Positions 51,328-60,620 of a stretch of 64,000 nt of DNA are shown here, piece after piece. Within the stretch, counting starts at the first letter, position 1. The number at the start of each line of letters is the position of its first letter. The stretch spans positions 2,685,001-2,749,000 of the forward strand of contig NZ_CP045298.1 in assembly GCF_009363115.1 (NCBI RefSeq). Reading direction: 5' to 3'. This DNA is from Paenibacillus brasilensis. Its GTDB lineage: Bacteria; Bacillota; Bacilli; Paenibacillales; Paenibacillaceae. Position numbers and translations under genes: made by a program. The notes below the pieces were generated by a model that was not told where the DNA came from, did no database searches, and was given only the letters and a program-made list of their open reading frames with translations.

Positions 51328-52296
51328 ATGTGGAAATTTACACTGCGCCGCCTGCTGGTTATGATTCCCCAGCTTTTTGCATTGAGCGTGCTTATATTTT
51401 TTCTGGCCAAGGCCATGCCGGGAGATGCCCTGACAGGGCTCATTACCTCCACACCCAATCTGAACCCGGCGGCACTGGAGGAGCAACGGCAAAGACTGGG
51501 ACTGAATGACCCGGTGTGGGTGCAGTATGGGCACTGGGTCGTTCAGCTGGCTCACGGGGACTTGGGCAAATCCTATGTACATAAAATCAGCGTTACTGAT
51601 CTGATTGGCAGCCGTTTGGGCAACACGTTCTTTCTGGGCGTGGTCATCCTGATTCTGACGTATCTGATCGCCATCCCGCTCGGCGTACTCAGCGGCCGCT
51701 ATCAGCATAGTCTGCTGGATAAAACGGTAGTGGGCTATACCTATCTCAGCTTTGCGACGCCATTATTTATACTCGCGCTGCTGCTGCTGTACGTGTTGGG
51801 ATTCAGGCTCGGCTGGTTTCCGACCAGCGGCAGCGTGGATGCAGGGGTGGAGCCGGGAACATGGGCGTATTACGTGAACAAGTCCTATCATCTCGTTTTA
51901 CCGGCGGTTACAGGCGCATTGCTCAGTACGACGGCTACGATTCAGTATTTACGCAACGAGGTCATTGATACACGACTGAAGGATTTTGTAAAAACAGCGC
52001 GTTCCAAAGGGGTGCCGGAAGGGAAAATCTATTCCCGTCATATTTTCAAAAACTCCTTGCTGCCGATTGCCGCCTTTTTGGGCTACGACCTGACGGGAGT
52101 CATTGCAGGCAACATTTTCCTCGAATCTATCTTTGGATACCCGGGATTGGGTCAGTTGTTTCTCCAGTCCATCACCCAACGGGACTTTTCCGTTGTGAAT
52201 GCACTGGTGATGATTTCCGGCTTCCTGGCGCTTTTGGGAACCCTGCTGTCTGATGTCATCCTGAGCAAGGTTGATCCCCGCATTCGCATCGAATAG
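51328..52296 (+). CDS. oppB: Oligopeptide ABC transporter permease, OppB-type
   Basis: 322 residues, six membrane helices, beginning WKFTLRRLLVMIPQLFALSV, the typical OppB/DppB N-terminus. The cytoplasmic EAA-like loop is at RLKDFVKTARSKGVPEGKIY. It starts 13 bases after oppF with AAGGGGGG upstream. Confidence 0.92.
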   Translation: MWKFTLRRLLVMIPQLFALSVLIFFLAKAMPGDALTGLITSTPNLNPAALEEQRQRLGLNDPVWVQYGHWVVQLAHGDLGKSYVHKISVTDLIGSRLGNTFFLGVVILILTYLIAIPLGVLSGRYQHSLLDKTVVGYTYLSFATPLFILALLLLYVLGFRLGWFPTSGSVDAGVEPGTWAYYVNKSYHLVLPAVTGALLSTTATIQYLRNEVIDTRLKDFVKTARSKGVPEGKIYSRHIFKNSLLPIAAFLGYDLTGVIAGNIFLESIFGYPGLGQLFLQSITQRDFSVVNALVMISGFLALLGTLLSDVILSKVDPRIRIE

Positions 52297-52329
52297 TGAA
52301 CAAGTCTGAGGGAAGGAGGGGGATGTAAG

Positions 52330-53235
52330 GTGTCTACACAGGTGGAGGAAGCTTTCACACCACAAATCATTCGTAAATCACCATCCAGTTGGTCGGTACT
52401 GCGCCGCGAGCTGGTACGTGACAAAATGGCCTTGGTGTCCATTGCATTTGTGGTTCTGTTCTTGATCTTTATATATGCCTCTGTCCTGTTTGTAAATCAG
52501 GATGTAGTCACAACCGTGGATTTGGGCGCGATCCGCGAAGCTCCAGGCTCGGTGCATTGGCTTGGTACAGACCGGGCGGGCAGGGATATTTTGGGTCAGC
52601 TGATTATTGGAGCACGCAATTCCTTCACGATTGGCTTCACGATTACGCTGCTATCCGCCGCTATTGGCCTAACGTTAGGTCTGCTGGCCGGTTTTTATGG
52701 GGGGCTGGTTGATAACATTATCATGCGGATTATTGATTTTATTTTGGTGCTTCCGTTTTTGATGCTGGTGATCGTGTTCGTCAGCATTGTTCCCAAGAGC
52801 GGCATCGGGTCTTTTATTTTCATCATGACCGCCTTTCTATGGATCGGAAAAGCACGCCTGATTCGAGCCAAGGTGCTGTCGGAGCGGGAGCTGGACTACG
52901 TACAGGCTTCCAAAACGCTCGGCACACCCAATTGGAAAATCATCTGGTTTGGCGTGCTGCCCAATCTCAGCTCAGTCGTGATCGTCAATCTGACGCTCAG
53001 TCTTGCGGGAAATATCGGGATTGAGACCGGGCTTTCCTATCTTGGCTTTGGGTTGCCGGAATCCACCCCAAGCCTGGGGACGCTGGTGAGCTACGCCAAC
53101 GATCCAGATGTTCTACAGAACAGCTGGTGGATGTGGTTGCCTGCCTCACTGCTTATTCTGGTGCTGATGCTGGCGATCAACTTTATCGGTCAGGCGCTCA
53201 AACGCGCCACAGATGCCAGACAACGATTGGGTTAA
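52330..53235 (+). CDS. oppC: Oligopeptide ABC transporter permease, OppC-type
   Basis: 301 residues with the OppC N-terminal domain (SPSSWSVLRRELVRDKMALV), HWLGTDRAGRDILGQLIIGA, and EAA-like loop ERELDYVQASKTLGTPNWKI. The GTG start at 52330 follows GGAAGGAGGGGG. Pairs with OppB to form the channel. Confidence 0.92.
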   Translation: MSTQVEEAFTPQIIRKSPSSWSVLRRELVRDKMALVSIAFVVLFLIFIYASVLFVNQDVVTTVDLGAIREAPGSVHWLGTDRAGRDILGQLIIGARNSFTIGFTITLLSAAIGLTLGLLAGFYGGLVDNIIMRIIDFILVLPFLMLVIVFVSIVPKSGIGSFIFIMTAFLWIGKARLIRAKVLSERELDYVQASKTLGTPNWKIIWFGVLPNLSSVVIVNLTLSLAGNIGIETGLSYLGFGLPESTPSLGTLVSYANDPDVLQNSWWMWLPASLLILVLMLAINFIGQALKRATDARQRLG

Positions 53236-53277
53236 CCGAAATTCAATGATAAGGGCAACTATAAGGAGGAGCTTACA

Positions 53278-55098
53278 ATGGTCAAACGCTGGAAAAAAGG
53301 AATTTTGCCTGTTCTATCTGCAATTTTGGTATTTTCTCTGGCCGCATGCAGCGGCTCGCCGTCTGCTCCACATGGAGGTTCTACCTCTGGTAGTACAGGC
53401 GGCTCTGGCTCGGATAGCAAGCAGGTGGATACGACTGCACTGGCAAGGGCAGTGAAGAACGACAAGGCTCCGATCAAGGGTGGTGTGATCAATTATGCGC
53501 TGGTGTACGATACTCCTTTTGAAGGTGTTCTGAATCCTGTATTTTATGATGGAAACCCCGATTATGAAGTCTTTAAATTTTTCTACCCTTCATTATTCTC
53601 CATCGACTCCAACCTCAATATTGACAATAAAGGAGCAGCGACGATTTCCTTTTCCGCAGACAATAAAGCGGTGACTGTCAAAATCGACCCCAAGCTGAAC
53701 TGGACAGATGGTAATCCGGTAACAGCGGAGGACTATGCTTTTGCCTATGAGGTCATTGGCCACAAGGATTATGAAGGTCCACGTTACGACAGCTTTATGA
53801 CGAACATTGTGGGCATGGAAGATTATCACGCTGGTAAGGCCAAAACTATTTCAGGCATCAAGGTGCTGAATGAGAAAGAGGTTGCGATTCAATTTAAACA
53901 GGCCACTCCTTCCATCAAATCAGGACTCTGGTCATTCCCACTGGAGAAAAAAGTGTTCAAGAGCATTCCTGTGAAGGATATGGCGGGATCTGATCCTGTC
54001 CGTAAAAACCCCATTGGCTACGGTCCGTTCAAAATTAAATCCATGGTTACAGGTGAATCTGTGGAATTCGTCAAAAACGACGATTATTTCCACGGTGTGC
54101 CCAAGCTGGACGGCCTTCATTTAAAGGTGGTGAACCCGAATGTCATTACCGAGGCGCTGAAAAGTGGAGAAATTGACTGGGCAGACTATCCAACTACCCG
54201 CTACGATGTGGCCAGTAATCCGAAAAATGTACAGTTTCTCGGTCAGGAGGAATTGTCTTATAGCTATGTAGGCTTTAAAATGGGCAAATTTGATCAGGCG
54301 AAAAATACAAATATCATGGACCCAAATGCCAAGCTGGCAAACAAGTCACTGCGTCTGGCCCTTGGCTATGCGCTCAATAATGAGCAGGTCGGCAAGCAGC
54401 TTTACCATGGACTTCGGATTCCGGCAACATCTCTGATCCCGCCTGCTTTTAAGGGATACCATGATACGAATGCGAAGGGCATCACGTATGACCCGGACAA
54501 GGCGAAAAAGCTGCTGGACGAGGCGGGCTATGTGGATACCAATGGAGATGGCTATCGTGAGGACCCTAAAGGCAAGGAACTGGTGCTCCATTATGCGGCA
54601 ATGAGCGGGGATGCGACAGCTGAATCGCTGGCGAAGTTTTATTTGCAGAACTGGAAGGAAGTCGGACTACATGTCGAGCTGGTGGACGGTCGTCTGCTTG
54701 AGTTCAATTCCTTTTATGACCGTGTGCAAAAGGATGATCCCGGCATTGATATTTTTGGCGGTGCATGGAATACAGGTTCAGATGTAGACCCTAATGGGCT
54801 GTATGGACGCGGAGCCAACTTTAACTATTCGCGCTTTACGAGTGAAGAGAATGATAAGCTGCTGCAGGAAGGTGTGTCGGTGAAGGCCTTTGACGACAAT
54901 TATCGTAAAGATATATATAATCAGTGGCAGGCGTATATGAGTGAGGAAGCACCAATTGTACCTACATTATTCCGTTACTCGTTGGAGGCGTTGAATAATC
55001 GAGTAGCCAATTACGATATCACCCGGGGCAAGGAGTACGATGCAGACACATTTGCGAATATAACGTTAACTGCGGAGAAAGCGGAAGTAGCCCAATAA
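53278..55098 (+). CDS. oppA: Oligopeptide-binding lipoprotein, OppA-type
   Basis: 606-residue family 5 extracellular solute-binding protein. The lipobox FSLAACSG indicates lipid anchoring; a Gly/Ser linker follows. Family segments include WTDGNPVTAEDYAFAYEVIG, PIGYGPFKIKSMVTGESVEF and LRLALGYALNNEQVGKQLYH. It is the last gene of the operon, with AAGGAGGAG before the ATG and a terminator after it. It delivers peptides to the OppBC channel; exact substrate range unknown. Confidence 0.92.
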   Translation: MVKRWKKGILPVLSAILVFSLAACSGSPSAPHGGSTSGSTGGSGSDSKQVDTTALARAVKNDKAPIKGGVINYALVYDTPFEGVLNPVFYDGNPDYEVFKFFYPSLFSIDSNLNIDNKGAATISFSADNKAVTVKIDPKLNWTDGNPVTAEDYAFAYEVIGHKDYEGPRYDSFMTNIVGMEDYHAGKAKTISGIKVLNEKEVAIQFKQATPSIKSGLWSFPLEKKVFKSIPVKDMAGSDPVRKNPIGYGPFKIKSMVTGESVEFVKNDDYFHGVPKLDGLHLKVVNPNVITEALKSGEIDWADYPTTRYDVASNPKNVQFLGQEELSYSYVGFKMGKFDQAKNTNIMDPNAKLANKSLRLALGYALNNEQVGKQLYHGLRIPATSLIPPAFKGYHDTNAKGITYDPDKAKKLLDEAGYVDTNGDGYREDPKGKELVLHYAAMSGDATAESLAKFYLQNWKEVGLHVELVDGRLLEFNSFYDRVQKDDPGIDIFGGAWNTGSDVDPNGLYGRGANFNYSRFTSEENDKLLQEGVSVKAFDDNYRKDIYNQWQAYMSEEAPIVPTLFRYSLEALNNRVANYDITRGKEYDADTFANITLTAEKAEVAQ

Positions 55099-55125
55099 GC
55101 TCAAAAAAGCGCAATAAACTTCAAA

Positions 55126-55166
55126 AAAGCGCGAACCGGAGTGATCCGATCTCGCGCTTTTTTAAG
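55126..55166 (+). terminator. Terminator of the opp operon
   Basis: AAAAAAGCGCGA pairs with TCGCGCTTTTTT, with inner GGAGTGATCC pairing; T-run follows. Confidence 0.88.
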
Positions 55167-55180
55167 TCTTTTAACCAGTT

Positions 55181-56107
55181 TTGGGATTTCGAAGGGAGAG
55201 AAGGAAGACGGAAATACGTCAGCTTCAATACTTCATAGCGGTATGTGAGGAACTGCATTTTACGAAAGCCTCGGAAAAGATCGGAATCTCCCAGCCTACG
55301 CTGAGCTTGCAAATTAAAGCACTGGAGGAGGAGCTGGGAATGACGCTCTTCGATCGTGCAGGCAAAAAAATTAAAATGACAGAGGCCGGGAAATTACTCC
55401 TGCAACACAGTGCTCATGCCCTCAAGGATTTACAGCAAGCGAAGGCTTCCATTGAGGAGCTGCGCACCGAGCAACGTGGAAGCTTGCGGATGGGTATCGC
55501 ACTTCCGGAGCTGGAGGAACCCTTGCAAGAGATGCTTATCCATTTTCATCGCTTATTTCCTAAAATCAGTCTGCATATCTGTCCATCATTCGATGTAACA
55601 GAGCAGGTGCTGGATAACCGGGTGGATATGGGTATTACACTGCATGCGGGTACGGATGACAGGCTTGTCCAGCTTCCTCTTCGCACGGAGAATTACTGTC
55701 TTATTGTCCCGGTACAGCATGTGTTCTCCAATCGTTCTTCCATTACACTCGACGAGTTGAGACATGTACCCTGGGCGATGCAGCCGGATTATCATCCTGG
55801 CAGGAGGCTGGTAGAGAAGTGCTTCCGTGATCGCGGGTATTGCTTTGCAACCGTCTTGGAGGCAAACTCGATCCCCTCAATCCTGCGCTGGGTGCAGGAG
55901 GGACTTGCTGTTACCCTACAGCCGGAGTCCCTCGCGGCAGTTCTCGATCATTCCCGTTTTTGTACTATACCTATTTTGCGGGGAGCACCTCAGGGTCAGC
56001 TAGAGCTGATTTATCGGTCTGATCGTTATCTTGGAGAAGCAGTGAAGCAATTGATTGGAAAAATACAGGCCGTGCTGATAGAGCGTTCCAGCTGGCGGCA
56101 GCCCTGA
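55181..56107 (+). CDS. LysR-family transcriptional regulator
   Basis: 308 residues from TTG 55181. The usual LysR start would be MEIRQLQYFIAVCEELHF; here that codon is ACG at 55208 with GGGAGAGAAGGA just before it, so either TTG 55181 is used (adding nine residues) or an ATG was lost. The winged helix (FTKASEKIGISQPTLSLQIK; ALEEELGMTLFDRAGKKIKM) and the effector domain are complete. It lies between opp and gln operons; its target is not evident, and CynR/CbbR-type relatives have many roles. Confidence 0.85.
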   Translation: MGFRRERRKTEIRQLQYFIAVCEELHFTKASEKIGISQPTLSLQIKALEEELGMTLFDRAGKKIKMTEAGKLLLQHSAHALKDLQQAKASIEELRTEQRGSLRMGIALPELEEPLQEMLIHFHRLFPKISLHICPSFDVTEQVLDNRVDMGITLHAGTDDRLVQLPLRTENYCLIVPVQHVFSNRSSITLDELRHVPWAMQPDYHPGRRLVEKCFRDRGYCFATVLEANSIPSILRWVQEGLAVTLQPESLAAVLDHSRFCTIPILRGAPQGQLELIYRSDRYLGEAVKQLIGKIQAVLIERSSWRQP

Positions 56108-56123
56108 TGAATGATAACAAGCT

Positions 56124-56774
56124 TTAATGTGTACGAACCTCCAGCCTGCGTGCAATCAGTGACATACTGTAATTGACAGCAAAGTACAGGAAGGCGGCGA
56201 ACAGCAGAGCCGGAATGACAAAGGATTGATTTTGACCACTAACAATTTGAATGTTATGTGTTAGCTCCGGCAAACTGATAATGACAGCCAGCGAGGTATC
56301 CTTGAATAGAGAAATGAACTGGCTGACAATGGGTGGAACCATACGGCGAAGCGCTTGGGGCAGGATGATATGCCATAAGGTGCTGAAATAACTCAGCCCG
56401 GAGGAACGTGCGGCTTCCACCTGTCCTTTATGAACCGAATTGAGGCCGCTGCGCACAATCTCGGCGATCATGGCCCCTTCGAAGATCGACAGTCCCGTAA
56501 TGGCTGCCCACTTGAGAGAAATGGAAAAACCGATGGATGGTAAAACCATGCCGATGAAGAAAATAATGAGCAATAATGGAAGATTGCGAATGAGATCAAT
56601 GATAAAGGCCGCAACCTGTGAAATGACAGGTAAACGCGTATAGCGCAGGATGCCGAATACAATACCAAGAGCGAAGCTGAACACGATCGAGTAAATGGAG
56701 ACCTCCAGCGTTAGCAGGAAGCCCTCCAGTATAAACCGCACATTAGGCCATACAAACAATCCACTGAAATCCAT
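56124..56774 (-). CDS. glnP: Glutamine ABC transporter permease
   Basis: 216-residue polar-amino-acid permease of the His/Glu/Gln/Arg family, with five or so helices and the conserved EAA loop (KGQVEAARSSGLSYFSTLWH; IILPQALRRMVPPIVSQFI). It is the last gene of a glnQ-H-M-P operon, the order seen in Bacillus, and follows the other permease by 14 bases. RBS GGAGGGA precedes the ATG. Confidence 0.88.
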   Translation of the reverse strand: MDFSGLFVWPNVRFILEGFLLTLEVSIYSIVFSFALGIVFGILRYTRLPVISQVAAFIIDLIRNLPLLLIIFFIGMVLPSIGFSISLKWAAITGLSIFEGAMIAEIVRSGLNSVHKGQVEAARSSGLSYFSTLWHIILPQALRRMVPPIVSQFISLFKDTSLAVIISLPELTHNIQIVSGQNQSFVIPALLFAAFLYFAVNYSMSLIARRLEVRTH

Positions 56775-56788
56775 ACAGGCTTCCCTCC

Positions 56789-57448
56789 TTAGGATGTTTT
56801 GGACAGGCGCCGCTCCATATACAGTACAAGAAAACTGAGCGGAACCGTCAATGTAAGGTACAACAACGCCGTGATGGCATAGACTGTGATGGGCAGGAAG
56901 GTATCCGAGTTAATCAGATCTGAGTAATACATTAGATCCAGTCCGGCTACTATGGCCAGCACAGATGAGTTTTTGACCAGATTGATGAATTGATTGCCAA
57001 TTGCGGGCAGTACGACTTTGATCGCTTGCGGTAAAATAATGCTGATCATCGTCTGGTTGTAACTCAAGCCGGAGGACCTTGCCGCTTCAAATTGCCCCTT
57101 GGGAACAGCTTGAATGCCGGCCCGTATGGCTTCCGCAATAAAGGAGGCTGTGTATACGGTCAATCCAAGCGTTCCAGATACAAATCCGTCCAAAGGGATA
57201 CCTAAAGTGGGCAGCCCGAGATAAAAAAACAGCACGACGATCAGCAACGGAATATTGCGAATGACCTCTACATAGACGGTACCGATCCAGTTGAGCCATT
57301 TAAAAGGCGCAATTCGAAGGATAGCGATGACAGCTCCCAGAATAAAGCTGCCGATCAAGGCAATGACGCTGGCTTGGACAGTATGAAGCAAGCCTTCTCT
57401 GAAACGATCGCCATGATCGAAAAGTACGTTGATATCAAAAGTAAGCAT
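56789..57448 (-). CDS. glnM: Glutamine ABC transporter permease
   Basis: 219 residues, paralogous to the next gene, with EAA loop KGQFEAARSSGLSYNQTMIS and IILPQAIKVVLPAIGNQFI. Together the two permeases form the heterodimeric channel. GGAGGT lies before the ATG. Confidence 0.88.
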   Translation of the reverse strand: MLTFDINVLFDHGDRFREGLLHTVQASVIALIGSFILGAVIAILRIAPFKWLNWIGTVYVEVIRNIPLLIVVLFFYLGLPTLGIPLDGFVSGTLGLTVYTASFIAEAIRAGIQAVPKGQFEAARSSGLSYNQTMISIILPQAIKVVLPAIGNQFINLVKNSSVLAIVAGLDLMYYSDLINSDTFLPITVYAITALLYLTLTVPLSFLVLYMERRLSKTS

Positions 57449-57579
57449 CTGCGCATTTACCTCCTTATCCAGAGCTATGGGGTGTATTCGAGGGTAGATA
57501 GTATTCCTTCTGGTGTGGTGTTACAGCAGAAAGAAAGAAAAGGAAGGAGCACGCAACCTGCGGCTCCTTCACAAGAGTA

Positions 57580-58407
57580 CTATTCGGGTTTAACCCCAAG
57601 CCATTGCTCGTGGAGCTTATCGTATTCACCGCTGCTTTTTAGTTCCTTGATCGTATCATTAATGGCTTGCAGCAGTTCAGGCTGTCCCTTCTTCACTGCA
57701 ATGCCGTAAGGTTCCTCTGTGAAGTTCCCGCCTACAAGAATATAATTCGGATCTTGTTTCTGCATGCCGAGCAGAATAGAGTTATCGGTAGTCAACGCAT
57801 CCCCTTTACCTGCCTTGAGGGCGTTGAAGGCATCCTGATAGTTTTCGAACTCCAATATCGTCGCTTTAGGTGCTTTTTCACGAATGTTTTTTGCGGAGGT
57901 AGAGCCTTTAACGGCAAGTACCTTGGTATCCGGGGTCAGAGACTCCAGCCCGGTGATGGGGCTTCCTTTTTTCACGAGCAGAGATTGCCCGGCGTTAAAA
58001 TAGACATCACTGAAATCGACCTGCTTTTTACGTTCATCCGAAATGGTCATGGTTGCGATAATGGCGTCGATGTCTCCGTTTTGCAGCATGGTGATACGTG
58101 TTTTGGATGTGACTTCCTTTAATTCAAGCTTGGTTTCATCGCCCAAAATATGTTTGGCTACAGCCTTCGCGATGTCGATATCAAAGCCTTCCACTTTCCC
58201 GCTGGCCGGGTCTTTCAGACCAAAGAGCTTGGTATCGTATTTAACTCCAACGACGAGCTTGCCTCGCTGTTTGATTGCCTCCAGACCATTCGCTGCCGTC
58301 TCGGTTCCCGACGTTGCCGTTTCTTGCTTGCCTCCACAGCCTGCAAGGACGAGCAGACAGGATAAGGCTACCAGCACCAAAGTACTCCATTGAAATCTTT
58401 TTCTCAT
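57580..58407 (-). CDS. glnH: Glutamine-binding lipoprotein
   Basis: 275-residue family 3 solute-binding protein. The lipobox LLVLAGCGG marks lipid attachment. Ligand-site segments include GKLVVGVKYDTKLFGLKDPA, KVEGFDIDIAKAVAKHILG and KRITML-like SKTRITMLQNGDIDAIIATM. It is the second gene of the operon; AAGGGGAA precedes the ATG. Substrate by synteny is glutamine, but glutamate/aspartate binding is possible. Confidence 0.88.
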   Translation of the reverse strand: MRKRFQWSTLVLVALSCLLVLAGCGGKQETATSGTETAANGLEAIKQRGKLVVGVKYDTKLFGLKDPASGKVEGFDIDIAKAVAKHILGDETKLELKEVTSKTRITMLQNGDIDAIIATMTISDERKKQVDFSDVYFNAGQSLLVKKGSPITGLESLTPDTKVLAVKGSTSAKNIREKAPKATILEFENYQDAFNALKAGKGDALTTDNSILLGMQKQDPNYILVGGNFTEEPYGIAVKKGQPELLQAINDTIKELKSSGEYDKLHEQWLGVKPE

Positions 58408-58448
58408 CAGAACATTCCCCTTTCGATTTACGCTACGTGGTAGTTTGT

Positions 58449-59186
58449 TTAATGATGAATCAGGCGGCTCAGGAACAGACGAGCCCGTTCTTCGCCCGGA
58501 TTCTGAAAAAATTCGGCAGGTTGACTATCTTCCAGAATCTGCCCTTTGTCCATAAAAATTACGCGATCCGCCACTTCGCGAGCAAAGCCCATTTCATGTG
58601 TGACGATGACCATCGTGATGCCCTGATGGGCGAGCGAGCGCATGACATCCAGTACCTCCCCGATGGTTTCGGGATCGAGCGCTGAAGTAGGCTCGTCAAA
58701 CAGCATAATTTTCGGATTCATAGCGAGCCCGCGGGCGATCGCAACCCGCTGCTGTTGTCCACCGGACAATTGAGCGGGGTAGCTCTGTGCCTTTTCCTCG
58801 ATTCCGACGCGTTTCAGATAGGTGATGGCGGTTTGTGAAGCTTCTTCCCTGGAGATGCCCAGCACCTTCATGGGTGCGAGTATAATGTTCTCAATCACCT
58901 TTTTGTGGGGGTACAGATTAAAATGCTGGAACACCATCCCGATATTGCGGCGGAAGGCGTTGATATCAATCTTTTTATCATGTACAGGTATTTCGTTGAC
59001 GAACAGCTCCCCATCCGATATCGTCTCCAGACGATTAATGCAGCGAAGCAGGGTGCTTTTACCTGAGCCGGAGGGACCGATGATCACGACGACCTCGCCC
59101 TCCTTAATCTGAAGATTGATGTTTTTGAGTACATGGAAGTGACCGTAATGTTTGTTTACATTGCGAAACTGGATCAGAGAGCTCAC
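58449..59186 (-). CDS. glnQ: Glutamine ABC transporter ATP-binding protein
   Basis: About 245 residues. Walker [16 protein letters not shown], signature [20 protein letters not shown], Walker [15 protein letters not shown], switch [14 protein letters not shown]. Start is uncertain: relatives begin at the point here encoded by CTG 59177 ([11 protein letters not shown]), with AGGGGTGA just upstream; GTG 59186 and ATG 59207 are the conventional alternatives. First gene of glnQHMP. Confidence 0.9.
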   Translation of the reverse strand: MSSLIQFRNVNKHYGHFHVLKNINLQIKEGEVVVIIGPSGSGKSTLLRCINRLETISDGELFVNEIPVHDKKIDINAFRRNIGMVFQHFNLYPHKKVIENIILAPMKVLGISREEASQTAITYLKRVGIEEKAQSYPAQLSGGQQQRVAIARGLAMNPKIMLFDEPTSALDPETIGEVLDVMRSLAHQGITMVIVTHEMGFAREVADRVIFMDKGQILEDSQPAEFFQNPGEERARLFLSRLIHH

Positions 59187-59394
59187 CCCTTTTATGCTTG
59201 GATACATAGCTAGTACTTAGACTGGCATGATCAAGCTCTATTAATTTTCAAAATTTTCTCTCATGATACTATAAGCTTACAATAAAAAACAAGATTTTAT
59301 GTCATATAACTTTACGCAAAATATATATTTGTATAATTTATTACTAGTTAAATGCTATTTATATGATGAAATCGAGTGGATATTCACAATTTTA

Positions 59395-59411
59395 TGTTAT
59401 TAAATTTGACA
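59395..59411. promoter_or_regulatory. GlnR/TnrA-type operator
   Basis: TGTTATTAAATTTGACA fits the nitrogen-control consensus TGTNA-N7-TNACA exactly. A weaker copy, TGTCATATAACTTTACG, lies at 59300-59316. Both are in the region between the leftward glutamine importer and the rightward cupin gene, consistent with nitrogen regulation of glnQHMP. Confidence 0.65.
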
Positions 59412-59513
59412 TTAAATATTGATGTTCGACAGGCGAAGGGAGAAACGTGACAAAAGCAACGCTATGTTTTACAGTAGGGAGGAAGGAATTTAGGGTAAAG
59501 GAAGGTTAGTACA

Positions 59514-59978
59514 ATGACGAAAGCTATTTCACCGCTTGTAACGGCATTGGGCATGGAGCCCCATCCGGAAGGCGGTTGGTACAAAGAGATGTGGAAGGCT
59601 AATTTTCAAATTCCAAAGCCTGTGCTGCCGGATGTATATTCAGGTCCGCGGTTTGCAGCTTCGTCGACTTATTTCTTGCTGCATCCGGGTGAATTTTCTG
59701 AGTGGCATGTTGTACATTCAGATGAGCTGTGGCTTTATCATAGTGGGAGCCCTGTGGAGTTGAAGCTGGGTGGAAGCGGAGATGAGCCCGGTGAGGAAAC
59801 CGTAATTATCGTCGGTGCTGATGTGGAGGCCGGTCAGCATCCGCAAGCTCTGGTACCAGGAACAGTATGGCAAACGGCACGCCCGCTTGGGGATGAGCCT
59901 GTACTGGTAACCTGTGTTGTTGCACCGGGATTCCACTTTGATGATTTCAAGCTGATTGCAAAGAGTAAGGTGGAATAG
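59514..59978 (+). CDS. DUF985 cupin-domain protein
   Basis: 154 residues forming one beta-barrel cupin of the DUF985/YML079-like family. PHPEGGWYKEMWKANFQIP, FAASSTYFLLHPGEFSEWHV and HSDELWLYHSGSPVELKLGG are the typical segments; the His and Glu in HVVHSDE could bind metal. The function of the family is not established. RBS is weak (GGAAGG about 12 bases upstream). The 3' end faces a truncated GGDEF gene. Confidence 0.85.
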   Translation: MTKAISPLVTALGMEPHPEGGWYKEMWKANFQIPKPVLPDVYSGPRFAASSTYFLLHPGEFSEWHVVHSDELWLYHSGSPVELKLGGSGDEPGEETVIIVGADVEAGQHPQALVPGTVWQTARPLGDEPVLVTCVVAPGFHFDDFKLIAKSKVE

Positions 59979-60583
59979 GGATATTTTTTGCGGCGGGTAT
60001 AATCTTGGATGAACAGGACTTGCCCGCCTGATTTGATGTTACGGGTATCTTTTTTAGTGTTAGAAAGTTGCCATTTGCTGTATACTTTGGACCTTTGTTT
60101 TTTTTTGAATACCTGCCGCAAAATTCCCTGGATGTTATAAGGAGCGCTGATTTTTTGCAGCAGCAGCTCTGCCAGAACTTTGACCTGATCGGCGTCATAG
60201 TCCTTCATAATGAGCAGAAATTCATCTCCCCCGATCCGAAAAGCCTTCTGATTGGAGTTCGTCACCTGGAGTAAATGATCGCTTACCCGTCTGAGCAGCT
60301 TATCACCTATTTGATGTCCATATGTGTCATTAATGGCTTTGAATCCATCCAGATCAAGATACATAATAGCAGTGCTCTCCTTGCTGTTGCGTTGTTTCCA
60401 ATATAGTTCAAGTGCATTCCGATTAAACAGACCCGTTACAGGGTCCTGATAAGCAAGCTTCCGCAGCAAATTTCTTTCCATCACCACGGAACGTAAAAAA
60501 ATAAACGTATATATCCACAGCGCCAGAGTTAGACCTATTAAAAATAAGGCTGTTAAAGATATACTCAATGGGGTCACCACCAA
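59834..60583 (-). pseudogene. GGDEF diguanylate cyclase-like gene, C-terminally disrupted
   Basis: One N-terminal membrane helix (LTALFLIGLTLALWIYTFIF) is followed by a GGDEF domain (DPVTGLFNRNALELYWKQRN; LDGFKAINDTYGHQIGDKLL; active-site FRIGGDEFLLIM). Similarity stops after ISAPYNIQG near 60125; the last 45 or so residues of the domain (the SIGVA and ADxAMYxAK part) are missing. The remaining frame is Lys/Ser-rich junk that runs antisense through the end of the cupin gene. A long A-run near 60100 is a possible slip site, but the other frame also lacks the missing part. Probably inactive in c-di-GMP synthesis. Confidence 0.7.
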
Positions 60584-60620
60584 TATAGTTTATAGGTTAT
60601 TCTGCTATCCATTAGCGGTA

